A stretch of 64,000 nucleotides of DNA from Lunularia cruciata (lineage: Eukaryota > Streptophyta > Marchantiopsida > Lunulariales > Lunulariaceae), in contig OX419756.1 of NCBI GenBank assembly GCA_948567375.1, forward strand, positions 56,744,333 to 56,808,332, in the 5' to 3' direction. Positions 49,015-60,897 of the stretch are shown here, in pieces. Below the pieces are notes generated by a model. The model was not told the DNA's origin. It did not search any database and saw only the letters and a list, made by a program, of their open reading frames with translations. Numbering within the stretch: the stretch's first letter is position 1; the number at the start of each line of letters is the position of its first letter. The position numbers and the translations under genes were made by a program.

Positions 49015-51860
49015 TTATCCTAGTTTTGCAAAAGGACTAACTCATCTTTTTACTTACTCCCTTGATGGTGTCTTCATTATACTAGAGGGGGACGTGCGGG
49101 GCATAGAGAGGTGGTTGCTAGATTTTGTTGATTCCAAGCAGGAGATTGGGTAGCCCTTCAAGATGAGTATGTTAGAGCTACTTGTTTTAGGAGATAGGTT
49201 TTTCCATAAGATACCATAAAGTCCACTTGATTACAATGGTCTAGGACATTGGGTCAAGCGGGAGAGTTTAGTAGAGCAACATGAATGCTACACTCTTTGT
49301 CTATTGCTAGTCCTATTGATGAGACTATCTCTTCCCTACAATCACTATGTCATGTGGCAATAGAGTGAATACCCCTAGAGGTCTTAGATGATCAGCCTAA
49401 GAACCCCTTATGTCTTGATAGGTCACTTTTTGCACAAGCATTATGCACTGCTCCTCACTTTTCCTTAAGAGGCTTGTCAAGGATTGTATATGAGCACCTT
49501 AGAGATTGCTTTCAAGTAGAATGATCCTTCTAGTGGTTTTACCAAGTTTTAGGTGACTATAGAAGTAGTAAGAGGAGACATTCTTTTATCTATTAGTTAG
49601 TGTTAGATGCTAGTCAACTTCTCACAATAGAGAAGGGCACGTGAGACATTAGACTAATTGCTATTGGAAAGATCTTTTTGTGTTTGGTCAATCATATCAT
49701 TGTCCTTTAGCATCATTTTCACTTTTGATAGCACCTCAGTCCACATCAGTTTGGAGTAGCTACACTTGGAGGATGTGAGGCTATATAACTAGGCATTAAG
49801 GCACTCCTAGATATCCATCCGGAGTAGGTCATCCTATAGGTGGATGTTGAGAATGCTTTTAATATGCATCATGAGCATCCATCTTTAGAGAGGTTAGGGA
49901 GGCTGGTGGATCCTTAGCAAGGGTTTTTCCTTTTGTGTGGTCTTTTATGGCTCTCTTGCTTCCCTTTACTACAAATATGGTTGTTCATAGGAGGGAGTCA
50001 TAGTCTTGGAGTCAATTGTTTGTACACATTAAGGAGATCCCTTAGGGAGACACTTATTTGCCATGGTTCACTTTAGAGCTCTCTTATCTACTAATTTGGC
50101 CATGCAAGGTTGTGTATTTCCTTCATTGGTAGATCATACATACATCATGGGCCATGTAGATCAGATTAGGTAGGCCTTTGACCACTTGACTACCGAGCTA
50201 CATCTAGTAGGCTTGAGAGTCAAGGTGTCAAAGTGTAGGGCATGGTCCCCTTTAGGTATCCCTCTCTACCTTGAGCTTCTAGAGGGGTGTATCATATCTA
50301 TAGATGGACTATGTGTTCTTGGAGTGCCAATAGGACCCAAAGGATTTTATGACATGCTTCTTAGATGTTGCTCTTGTAGAGTATGTTCTCCATGTGGATG
50401 ACCTTCCGTTACTAGGAGATCCACAAGTGGCATTTGGTATAATCTCCTCTAGTATTGCTCTTTGACCAACTTACCTTATCTATATAGTTCCACTTCCTCA
50501 TCCTTCTTATCATGTTTGAGAGCTTTTGATAGGAGGATTATGGGAGTCTTTGATGATATTATTGGACTAGGGATATTTGAGTGTGTAATAGGGGACTTGG
50601 CATGTAGATACACCGCTCTGCTGATCTTGTGTGGAAGGATTGGCTTGCTATCTATGGAGGAGATGGCACCTATAGCATTTTTGGGTAGTTGGGCTCTCTT
50701 GGCACCCTTACTTTCCTCTCATTTTGTAGTTGTTGATAGGCCGGTTTTGGAGACTTATGTGACAAAGGTGGAAGAGGGATCCTTTTCTTTCTAGATGTAA
50801 TTGCGGAAGATGGGAGATAGTCTATCCCCACGAGCATGCAAGGACTTTCCATCTTTTGCTTCATTATCATTAGATTGGACTAGAGGTTTAGAGTTTTCCT
50901 TGATAGAGCAGCAATATGCTAATTCTCTCTAAGTTGACTCGTCCATTCCTTAGGCTACTAGAGCAAGTCTTTGCTCTTGCTCTAGCAAGGATGCATGTTC
51001 TTGGATCCTAGCTTGACCATGCATTAAGGCATTCTGACTTGCAAAAGATACTTTCTCTTTAGTGACGAGGTTTTGCATAGGTTTGGTCCATCCATATACA
51101 TCTTCATTACTCACTTGTGAGTGTGTTTCTACACTAGATGCAACATCGGTCTATATGATACGGTTTCCTTTTGGAGGATAGAGGATAGCTAGCCATGATG
51201 CTATTAGGGACATAGTGTTTGCTATGGCAAGAGAGAGTGAATAATTGGCTTGGATGGAGCATTTGCATGCTTTGTAGATGATACATGTCAAGGCAGACTT
51301 ATACTTGGTCCGAGATGATCAAGTGACAATGGCGGATGTCATGGTTACGGACCCTATACGGGATACAATTTTGGAGGGAGCAATTGACCATTCTCTTTGA
51401 TGGGCAGCAAGTGCAGTAGCAAGTCTCAAGGTCTCCAAATATAGGGGAAAGTAGCAAGGTCACCTCTTTGTTCCTCTAACCTTGAAGTTATATGGAGCAA
51501 TGGATGCAATGTTTGACACATTTGTTAGGCTGTGTGCAAGAGCTTATCTTGTTAGGTGCCAAGGGTACCACTCTCACTCTCATATTTTGTAGCATATTTT
51601 AGGCAGTGTGTGTTCATTGCTTTATAGAGGGCAATGGTTGGTGTAATCCATACGAGAGCATCACACTAGGTGATACTTCTTTGGATGTTCCAGTTTTTCT
51701 AGACCGTATGACTTGCATAGCTCAGATATCTTAGGTGCAAAAGAGCAGATTTCTCATAAAGACTCTATTGGGGCTTAGCCTCATTTTAACTTTTTTGTCT
51801 CTCCCTTGTATGATTTGACGGGGTGTTTCCATCCTTCGTGCTTTCTACATGGTTGCACTT
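49015..51860 (+). mobile_element. Non-LTR retrotransposon (LINE) relic, + strand
   Basis: Reverse-transcriptase pieces occur in order: LIAIGKIFLCLVNH near 49655, ILQVDVENAFN near 49830-49870 (the VDV-A-FN block with the first catalytic Asp), SLVDHTYI near 50118 at the catalytic DD position (second Asp replaced by His), then KVSKCRAWSPLG and VLGVPIG at 50225-50330. Downstream are the thumb-like AFDRRIMGVFDDIIG and GSWALLAPLLSS segments and, near 51300, VKADLYLVRDDQV followed by ADVMVTDP, which resembles a PD-(D/E)XK nuclease core. Stops and shifts throughout make it inactive. It is the inverted partner of 53100-55285. The 3' end shares CTCTCCCTTGTA...CCATCCTTC with the other copies. Confidence 0.8.
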
Positions 51861-52120
51861 TTCTCCTCTTTTTACTTAAAATTGGTCTGAATACTCCAAT
51901 TTGTATAATTTTCATGGTGGACTTAATCCAATAACAAGATGTTTATGGTTAACTGATACATGCATCATTTTTTTAGTTATTGCTATTTTAGCTATTTTGG
52001 AACTTTGGATACAAAATTGGTTCTAGATTTCCAAAGTTCCAAAATTGGTGCAGTATTTATCAATCTCAAGTTTTTTTTGACTTTGTTTAAAGATGAAAAA
52101 GCTTTAGAACTACATATTGG
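51861..52120. other. Spacer between LINE relic and plastid-like fragment
   Basis: AT-rich. An imperfect inverted/direct repeat, TTTGGAACTTTGG and CCAAAGTTCCAAAA, lies near 51995-52045 and could form a short hairpin. No gene was found. Confidence 0.4.
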
Positions 52121-52255
52121 TGGGCTTTACCTTGGTATCGTGTTCATATAGTTGGGTTGAATGATCCAGGTCATTTAATTGTTGTACATTTAATGCATCC
52201 TACTTTAGTTTTTGGTTGTGCAAGTTCCATGGCTTTGTATGAAATAGTTGATTTC
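52121..52255 (+). pseudogene. psbB: Plastid-derived psbB (CP47) N-terminal fragment in nuclear DNA
   Basis: In one + frame the translation reads [17 protein letters not shown], then VHLMH and SMALYE. It aligns over about 45 residues with the strongly conserved start of CP47 (LPWYRVHTVVLNDPG...VHLMHTALV...SMALYELAVFD), the photosystem II core antenna protein normally encoded in the chloroplast. Several conserved residues differ, including Trp and Gly of the GWAG block, and similarity stops abruptly after ALYEIVDF. It is therefore an old nuclear insertion of plastid DNA (NUPT), not a working gene. No flanking plastid gene was recognised. Confidence 0.78.
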
Positions 52256-53099
52256 AAAGAAGTAGATTGTAACAATATTAACAAATGTTTCATCCTCAAT
52301 CAAAACCAAATAGAACTCAAAATAAAGATTTAAATCTTCCTTTACATTTATAGAGTTTTGGTATACTCTAATTGATATCATGTTCTTTGTTGTATTGATG
52401 TTTTATAAGGTTTGGATCAATCAATTGATACTTGGACATGTTATGAAAGCTATGACATTCCATAAATAAAATAAACTCATTATTGGTAGTTATATTTTAA
52501 TGTTTTTTGTATATTGTAAAGTGGAGACTTAGATAATTGAAGCAATGAAATCTATAATTTAAATCTTGCCATTTGTTGGATAAAGAAATTATGTAGTGAA
52601 AGAAGTATTAGTTTATAGCCCCACCTTGCCCCGCTAAATATGCAATTGAGTATGGTCCACCAACTCCACTCATAGAACATAGAACACAAACATGTTCCAA
52701 ACATGTACTTGACACAATTTCTCCGGACTAACATCTTAGGCTATTTCTTTATATAATCACAAGGTTATGATTTAGAAAATAAGGTTTCTAAAGAAGCAAA
52801 ATGAAAACTTGATGTAATATGATAATGGAATTCTTCATAAATTTTAAAGTTGATGAGTTTTGTGTATTATGGTTAGAATGATGAAGGTTTGTCTTCCACC
52901 ATCTCATAAGTACCAGCTTCCAAGTCTTTGGAAGGGACTATTGAAGATTGTAGTCACCAATCCATGTTACAAATGAGTTGCAATCCATACTACCTTGTGC
53001 CCAAAGAATCAAGGCAATGAACCCTCTGGCACAGTTGTTTTGATTCAAAGAAACCTAGTCTTGTGCCCAAAACAAATGTGATGGCAAAGAAGTGGGGAG
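52256..53099. other. AT-rich spacer, nothing recognised
   Basis: It may include more decayed plastid DNA, but no further plastid reading frame was recognised. Confidence 0.4.
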
Positions 53100-55285
53100 A
53101 AGGTGACCGCGTAGAAAAAATGAAGGATGGGAAGAACCCATCAAGCCGTACAAGGGAGAGACAAAAAAAGAGGTAAAATAGGACTAAGCTCCAATAGAGT
53201 CTATATGAGAAATCTGCCCTACCGCACCTAATATATCTGAGCTATGCAAGTCTTATAGTCTACTCACAACCAGAGCATCTGAAGAAACATCACCTAATGT
53301 GATTGCTCTCTTATGGATTGCACCAACCATTTCCCTCTATAGAGCAATGGACACACTGTCTAAAAATGCTACAAAGTATGAGAATGAGAGTGGTACCCCA
53401 TGGCGCCTAACATGATAAGCTCTCACACACTCCCTAACAAATGTGTCAAACGTTGTGTCTATCGCTCCATATAACTCCAAAATTGAGGAACAAAGAGGTG
53501 ACCTCGCTGCATGTCCCTATACTTGGAGACCTTACGACCTGCTGCTGCACTCGTCGCACATCCAAGGGGATGGGAATCACTCCCTTAGAAACTGTATCTT
53601 GCGTAGGATCCATAACCATGACATCCGCTACTATCACCTGATCATCTCGGACCAAGTATAAGTCTGCCTTGACACATGTTGTCTGCAAAGGATACAAATG
53701 CTCCTTCCATGCCAAGTATCCACTCTCTTGTGCCATAACAAACACTATGTCCCTAATGGCATCATGGGTAGCTATCTTCTATCCTCCAAAAGGACACCGT
53801 ATCATGTGGACTGCTGCTGCATTTTAGTGTAGAACCACACTCACAAGTGAGTATTGAAGATGCATATGGGTGGACCAAACCTAGACAAAACCTCATTGCT
53901 GTAGAGAAAGTAGCTGGTGCAATTCAAAATGCCTTAATACACAATTGATCTAGGATCCATGAGCTTGCATCCTTGCCAGAGTGAGAGCAAAGACGTGCTC
54001 TAGTAGCTTGAGGAATGGATGAGTCAACTAAAATAGAATGTAGCGTATGCTCACACGGTTGCTCCATCAAGGAAGACTGTAAACTTCTAGTCAAATTTGA
54101 CAATAGTGAAGCAAAAGGTGGAAAATCCTCTCATGCACGGGGGATAGACTATATCTCGTCTGCCGCAATAACATGTGGAGAGAAAAGGATCCTCCCTCCA
54201 CCTCTATTACATAGTTCTCCAAAACCGGCCTATCAACAACCACAAAACAAGAGGAAAGTAGGGGTGCTGAGAGAGCCCAACTACCCAAAAATGCTATAGG
54301 TGCCATTTCTTCCATAAATAGCAAGCCAACCCCACCACATGAGATCAGCAGAGCCATCTTTCTTTGTACCAAATCCCTTGTCACACACTCAAATGTCCTT
54401 GGTCCAATAATATCACCAAAGACTCCCATAATCCTCCTATCAAAAGCTCTCAAACGTGATAGGAAGGACGACAAGGGAGGAACTGCACAGATGAGGTAGG
54501 ATAGTTGATGAGGAATACTAGAAGAGAGTGTACCAAATGCCACATGCGGATCTCCTAGTAATGGAAGGTCATCCACATGGAGAACATCCTCTCCAAGGGC
54601 ACCGTCTAAGAAGCATATGACAAAATCCTCCGATCCTATAGGCACTCCAAGAACACGAAGTCCATATGTGGATGTGATACACTCCTTTGGAAGCTCAAGG
54701 TGGGGAGGAATACCTAAAGGGGACCATGCCCTGCACTTTGACACATTGACTTTCAAGTCTACTAGATGTAGCTCGGTAATCAAGTAGTGAAAGTCTTGCC
54801 TAATCTGATCTACAAGGCATACGATGGGTGTATCATCTTTCAAGGAGGGAAATACACAACCTGACATGGCCAAAGTAGTAGATAGGAGAGCTCTAAAGTG
54901 AGCCATGGAAAATAATGGTCCCCTCCAAAGGATCTCCCTAACGTGTACCAACAACTAACTCCAAGACGGTGATTCCCTCTTGTGAACTACCGTGCTGGTA
55001 GTAAAGGGAAACATAAAAGCCATTAAAAACTGCACAAAAAATGTGACACTCACGGAGGATACACTATACTCCCTAAGCTCTCTAAAGATGAATACACGTG
55101 AGACATTATTAAAAATGTTATCAACATCCACCTATAGGACAACTCACTCCGAATGAATATCTAGACGTGCACTAATGCCTAGGGATATAGTCTCACCTAC
55201 TCCAAGTGTAACTACTCCAAACTGATGTGGACTGAGGTGCTATCTAAGGTGAAACCCTTCAGAAGTTGTGCAAGATAATGAGCCG
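53100..55285 (-). mobile_element. Non-LTR retrotransposon (LINE) relic, - strand, inverted partner
   Basis: A 287-codon frame (54954-54091) carries the RT palm end (SLKDDTPIVCLVDQI, with the catalytic Asp-Asp), VSKCRAWSPLGIPPH, VLGVPIGS and the thumb-like AFDRRIMGVFGDIIG and GSWALSAPLLSS. A second frame (53745-53446) has KADLYLVRDDQVIVADVMVMDP, resembling the PD-(D/E)XK core of C-terminal restriction-like endonucleases of R2/NeSL-type elements. That placement is inferred, not certain. RT blocks upstream are present but interrupted to about 55270, where similarity to the + copy is lost, so the 5' end is truncated. The 3' end is near 53100. It is better preserved than the + copy. Confidence 0.8.
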
Positions 55286-56354
55286 GATACACATCACCTC
55301 TTGTCTCACCACTCAACAAGGTTATGAAACACAACTCTTCCGCAACAATTCGGAACGGTGGGTAGCACACACCGAGTTCATGCCGCGTAGATGGATGGAG
55401 TGGGAGGCTGTTTCTTGACAGTTAGAGCACGGAACACGTTGACTTCCGGATTCTCGAGCCATTACGGAAGTCAGGTCCGGCTTACACTCATGAGCCAGTG
55501 TTCATTAACTCTATTTGTGCGTTCTTTTGGATCCCTGGTCGAATTCGTGATTACAGTAGTCTGAGGAACTCAGCAACTGGGGGCACGGTGCCAGAGATCG
55601 AAGAAGCGAACTCTGTATAACACACCACGACAGAAACTGCGGACGAGGATCCAATCACATGCTCTCAGGAACCTGAGGACGAATGGGATGCCAGGACGCG
55701 AGTCATTGAACGTTGGGTGATCTGCAGAACATGGAAGTAACGAGAGACACGTTCACCACCCAAGTATGCAGAGAATATTCTCCCTTGTAGTTTGAAGTCA
55801 AAGCTAACTTGGAACGCCGTACAAAGATGTGATCGATTAGGGGTCTGGTCTTTAATTCGTTTGTTACGGATTTGTGCAACAAAATTATTGGATATTTACT
55901 AGTGTCTCTTCAGTAATTTGGGTCGTGAGAGCGGTGTCCACCAAATTTATAGGGAATTGAATTTCTTTTTATCAAAAGTTTTTATTTATATTCTAAAATT
56001 TGAAAATAACGTATGCATAATATTTTCATAGTATATATATATAAAACCTCGTGCATGATACACATGGCAAGAAGAATCCTCTTCACGTTTATTGTCCTTT
56101 ACTCCAAAAACAATTACATCCTTTAGTCTCTCTCTCCCTTTTCATTGTCTCCGTCCCTTTAAATAATATCACCCGTTGTCTTCGAATGTAGATATAGTTC
56201 CATCGATTGTCCTCGTCCACAAGAACATTTCCGTCAATCGTCCCGTCCCTTGAGTACCTATCCTAGGAGTAGGCGACAACACCTGGGACCCTCGTTATGT
56301 TGGGTGGAGTAATATAAACCCCTCCTCTTAAATATACATTGGTGTTTAGTTCCA
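55286..56354. other. Unique-looking, GC-balanced segment of unknown content
   Basis: GC rises to about half between 55290 and 55860, unlike the flanking repeats. Two short + frames look protein-like: GYETQLFRNNSERWVAHTEF (about 55340-55430) and TADEDPITCSQEPEDEWDAR, ending in TAA at about 55740. Splice sites linking them are not convincing and neither matches a known family. It may be a decayed gene or an unrecognised exon pair. The AT-rich part after 55860 shows nothing. Confidence 0.3.
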
Positions 56355-56445
56355 TGTTACTTTTTTTACTCTTTTTTGGGGCTTGATGGGGTCTTCTACT
56401 CCTTCGTTTTTCGTACGCGGTCGCCTTTCACTTAAATATACATTC
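56355..56445 (+). mobile_element. LINE 3'-end fragment
   Basis: TTGGGGCTTGATGGGGTCTTC...CTCCTTCGTTTTTCGTACGCGGTCGCC matches the 3' ends of the two LINE relics (reverse complement of 53105-53165). Only the last 90 bp or so are present, as expected of extreme 5' truncation. Confidence 0.6.
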
Positions 56446-57780
56446 AGCACCTAAACTTTGTAAGTTCAATGTAATATTTTAGTATATTTATTGGGAACTC
56501 GCTGTATCCCACCACAATGAAAGGATAAAAGTTTATTGATCTTCTAGAGGGGAGGTTGAATTATCTTGAATGAAAGATTGTAATTAAGAAGTGCAAACTC
56601 TTTTTATGCAGGACCGGAGAAGATAAGAAGGCTTTGTCCATCGGTCCAAGCAGGTCAAGGAAACCGTTTTTGGGCCCTCAAGGATTAAATCACAGAAGGA
56701 GATTTCTGGTAAAGTGGATTTATTAGCCATAATCTTATTTTTGTTGACCTTCAGTTGTTTCAGTTGAATATACGTCACACACTTGATATATTTGAAATTA
56801 TTTTGTGCTTTAAATATTTTTAACAAAAGTGTACGGGGATTGGTAATAAGTCTCGCATAGCATTGTATTTTTTGTATAAAGGGCAACAAGGATAAAAAAG
56901 AACCATCCATGCCTCCCCCACGGAGCATAGGATAAAGTACATTACCCTTCTCAACAAATTGAATATTTTAGAATTTGAATATTGGATATTTTAGAATTTA
57001 GTCTTGGGTATGATGATCAGCAAAAAATGAATCTGATTTAACTAAGATCGGAATGGGGAAAGGTTATCATGGTAGGTATTAAAGACAAAATGCACCTCGC
57101 AAAACTCCTATGGAATATCATTTCAAGGTTTCATGTAGTTGAAAGAAGACCAAAAAGTTAATAATGCATCGGGCATATATCCTCAACTCCAAGGAAATCT
57201 ACTTCAGTTTCTTTGTTGTTTTAGACCTAAGGAAAGACAAATTATTCTGTAGAAGATATACATATTTTGTTAGAATTACTAGCGGTTATGTTGTGGAAAG
57301 CATCCTTGTATTATTTCTCCTATTTCAAAGGCGTAGTGATGTTTTTTTCTAAGATGCTTTGATTCTATCATCACTTAAAGATGATGGTGACTACATACAT
57401 GTGAAATATCTTCCGCATTGAGTATTTGTAGATGGTCTTATTGATCATTCTCCATCCAAGAATCTTACTTTTGTAAATAAATAAATAGATAAATTTACTT
57501 CATATTTATATGATCCTTATTATTTTCAAGACCAAGACGCCCTACATCCACAACGTAAAAGTATTAAACGACGGACAATTCCATTTTCCAACCCATTATT
57601 ATGTATAGGAAGGTCCGATTTATTAAAAAGGCTTACTCTTCTTTCATTTCTTAATATATATTTGGATTCTCGATGGTTATTTAAAACATCAATGAGACAT
57701 TCTCGAAAAATGCTAAGTGCTTGAACCGAGGAATACGACCTTATAGACATGTTCAATATTGAGATTTTATCTTTATGCAT
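56446..57780. other. AT-rich segment with an unassigned coding-like + frame
   Basis: The stretch from about 57370 to 57730 on + reads as protein with few interruptions (for example YLYDPYYFQDQDALHPQRK and RSDLLKRLTLLSFLNIYLDS). Codon use is A/T-ending, as in organelle-derived DNA. No family is recognised. The rest shows nothing. Confidence 0.3.
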
Positions 57781-58234
57781 ATGCTCAACCTATCGACCTA
57801 CTGTGGTAGTAAAGGGCGAAACATCGAGAATTATACCGTAGTTGGAGCTGGTTCAACGCGGCTCGCTGACTGTGCAGTAGGCGGCCGGTCCTGCCGACCA
57901 CATCAGACGACGTGTGACGGACTCGATTGCGAGAAGAGAGGACTCTCGGCGCTTAGCTTTTGCACGATAGATCCTTCGTTTCCCTTCCGTTCCTGCGCTG
58001 GAGAGAGCCTGCCTGATCCCTGTTTGTCGAAGAAGATCGATCTATCGTGTCGCGAAGTCCGAGGAAGTAGATCGAGAGCCTGATCGTCGGAGGAGGAGGC
58101 TGTTGTTGGAACGAGATCTGGCATTCAGGTCAGATATAGTTCTCGCTGATCAAGCAGATCACAACGAGGTGCAGGGTTTTTAAAGTGGTGTTGAAAGCTA
58201 GTTTATCTTGGATCAATCATTTACGGGAAGCAGA

Positions 58235-58444
58235 ATGGAGGCAATAGACACTGTGGTGAGACCTGTGAAGGAGTTCGCGAAGGACAGCATCCGCCTCGTG
58301 AAGCGCTGCCACAAGCCAGACCGGAGAGAATTCACTAAAGTGGCAGCAAGGACTGCCCTAGGGTTCGTTGTCATGGGGTTTATCGGCTTTTTCGTGAAGC
58401 TGATATTCATCCCTATCAACAATATCATCGTTGGGTCGGGTTAA
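58235..58444 (+). CDS. SEC61G: Protein translocase subunit Sec61 gamma
   Basis: A single-exon, complete 69-aa protein beginning [20 protein letters not shown] and ending NNIIVGSG, exactly the usual length of plant Sec61 gamma. Sec61 gamma (SecE homologue) is the small tail-anchored clamp subunit of the ER protein-conducting channel, with Sec61 alpha and beta. Residues 8-35 form the amphipathic cytosolic helix with the hallmark [13 protein letters not shown]. Residues about 38-60 ([20 protein letters not shown]) form the single membrane segment. An in-frame ATG nine codons upstream (58208) is rejected as the start because the family starts MEAID/MDALD. The GC-rich leader (57840-58200) is probably 5' UTR. 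A GTCAGA donor-like site near 58129 could mark a leader intron. The gene lies tail-to-tail with DPE1, 2.9 kb away. Confidence 0.95.
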   Translation: MEAIDTVVRPVKEFAKDSIRLVKRCHKPDRREFTKVAARTALGFVVMGFIGFFVKLIFIPINNIIVGSG

Positions 58445-60613
58445 GCTGCCCTTTGTCGCTGGTCGATCATCCGATGGTACCAGTGAGAAGATTTTGTTTT
58501 TTTTATTCACAACCGTTCTGAAATTGGTTGTCGATCATTGTTTGATTGATCAGAAAGTATAAACAGCCAGGAACTATGTTAAAGACGGTGAGTGTACATA
58601 AAAAGCCGACAACAGTTTATGTACAACATTTGTTAGGTTTCTGGGCTTAAGTCAGCTGGTTCCCATTCTAAATTAGATTCTGATAAGACTGAAACGGCCG
58701 TTTTCTCATCCAGAGCTGACCTTTAGGTATTACATGTTCAAAGATTTTGGCTCAAATCGGTATCAGATTTCGAATTGATGTCGATGTGTGCATCTGCTCG
58801 CGCGTGAAGTATCTCAGAGCAGTACCGCAGGTCAAATTCATGTATGATCGATGATATCATCTAATTTTTGCATTGTCAACCTTTGGAGCTCTTAAAATTT
58901 TCTACTCTGCAGTCATTAGTAGTACAGGCTCCCCAGGCTCCCGTGGCTTTGTCATGATGGGACACTTCTTCAACTGAACTTGCGCGTGCATAATGTTGAT
59001 GGTGTAAATCGAAACAATTTTGATTTCATTTTGCAAGACGTCTCGGTGCAAGAATTCTAGAATGTTCGATTCTCGAGGCTGTGTTCTTGACCGCTGCCCA
59101 GGTACCCCCTGAAAATGACGTTGCGTGATCGGATCCTCTCCTTGAAAGGACAGTAGAGGTTCTGCTACAAGTTCTTAGAATGAATGTAGCTCACATTGCA
59201 GCTCTGATTTTCCTCAGATAACAGCTGTCCTCTCTAAGTGTGTCATACAGTCCCATGATGCAGCTGGAAGTTGACGGGAAAGAACAAGAAGGGAACTCCT
59301 TTTGATCATGTTGCACAGATGGACACATGCCCTGTTCAACCGGCTCATCTCCTACGGTTAACATGACTTGCACAATATCGAATCCAGCCCAGCTATCATC
59401 CACTAACGCTATGGTTTCCTACTTGTTCAATGCTTTCCCTTTGCTTTAGAATCTTCCTACTCGCTCGATGGTTTCCTCTGCTTCTGCTCGAAAGGGCTCG
59501 CTTTCTTTCTTACATGGATGCCGCCCATGTTCACGGTGGGTTTTATCATTGAATGTATCACTTTTCGCTTCTGCTTTTAACGATTTTGCCCATGTTCCAT
59601 TCTGTATTTCCTTACTTGCTTAGATCACCGTCCCTTCATTTTGCATCCCTTTCTTGCTTGCATTTCGCTGCATGCATATCCATGTTTCCGGTCCTGCCTG
59701 AGTGGGTTCTGGATCCCCCGTTCAGTGAACGCCTTTTGCACCCATTTCTCAAACATCGGATCCAGCGATATTGTGCGACAGGTCTAGCTTGGCAGTCCTG
59801 GATTTAGACTGCTGTTGGTCGTTATATGGTGAATATTATAAATGTTTAACATTTTCTTTTGGTGCAGTTTACAGTCATTGCTCCTCCAGGAGCACTCTGG
59901 AAGTAATATGTTTCTCTTGTTTGAGAGTGTTAATGAGAGCTTGGGGCTGCAGTACTGGGCTGGTTCTCATTCTTGACGTTCTTAACCAACTTCTGAGAGA
60001 TCTGTCCGGATGAAACGGTGTGGGGCTATAAGTACGCCTCGCTGTGTCACTTGCAGTTCTCCTAGCTCGTTGGTTCGATGTTTCTTTGTGTTGTATCAGT
60101 AATTCTTGAAGACTTCAATCCTTCTAGTTGCTGGCACTGATACTAGGGTAGTGTGAACTTAAAACAAAAGTGAGAGAGTCCCGTCCCGCTTCCCGGGGGC
60201 GGGAGATACTCACCTTACGCAGGCTTTTGGGGCGACTCACATGACTCACTACGACGAGGGATGTGCAGGCGCAAGTCAAAGCTCGCGACTTGCTGTTTCC
60301 AGACTTCACACCTAATGGTTGAGAGCTACCAAATGGTTCCACACATTCAGTCTAGTTTTTGTCATGTCGTGGCCGGTCTTCGGTCGGTATCGGTCCGTGT
60401 TGTAGTGATCGGGTACCATGGTCATGTTCGCAATATAGCGCAAGGCATTGCACACATATGTAGTTCTTCACTCCTCACGCGCATGAGTTTTTTGTGTAGT
60501 TGTAACGGAACAGTTATGTTTTTCTATGGATAAAATCTGTTAATGTTTCCATATTCTAGGTTAGCTCTAATGGTTCATGTGACGGATGTACATCTGCTCC
60601 AATTTGCGGGAGG
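58445..60613. other. Intergenic region between convergent SEC61G and DPE1, left part
   Basis: GC-balanced, low-repeat DNA. The proximal part is probably the SEC61G 3' UTR. Short frames on both strands carry no recognised domain. A small hairpin-like CCCGCTTCCCGGGGGCGGG lies near 60184-60202. No RNA gene was recognised. Confidence 0.4.
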
Positions 60614-60897
60614 AGCATATCACAGTGGATTATTAACAAAATACACGGCTTGAAACAAGAAGAGCCTTAGCTAAGCATTGCGACTCATCAGTAGCAGCGG
60701 AGGTCACAGTCTACGGAACAAGTTCTCGCTCCACCTGCTTCATATACAACTGAGACTCTCATAATTTTGCCCTGAGAACAACCGTCACTATGTCCGTAAC
60801 TACTGAACTGTGGTACCACGGAATCTGGACTACTCCGGTACACAAGACATTCCAGGTAAGCGAAATATCCTTTGTTAATAATCCACTGTGATATGCT
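60614..60897. repeat. 27-bp perfect inverted repeat flanking 230 bp
   Basis: AGCATATCACAGTGGATTAT and the following seven bases (60614-60640) reappear as an exact reverse complement at 60871-60897. Such a pair can form a long hairpin. It could be the ends of a small DNA transposon (the flanks share GGAG), a foldback element or a hairpin RNA. The 230-bp interior has no protein-like frame of note. Confidence 0.75.

Noticed and set aside
57526-57780. 84-codon - strand frame near SEC61G
   Set aside because: The + strand of the same DNA looks more protein-like, and the - frame shows no domain or gene context.
58208-58234. Upstream in-frame ATG as SEC61G start
   Set aside because: It would add nine residues (MDQSFTGSR) absent from the family; the usual start is MEAID at 58235.
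60184-60202. GC-rich palindrome-like CCCGCTTCCCGGGGGCGGG as a terminator or regulatory site
   Set aside because: It is too short and isolated in a plant nuclear intergenic region to assign a role.
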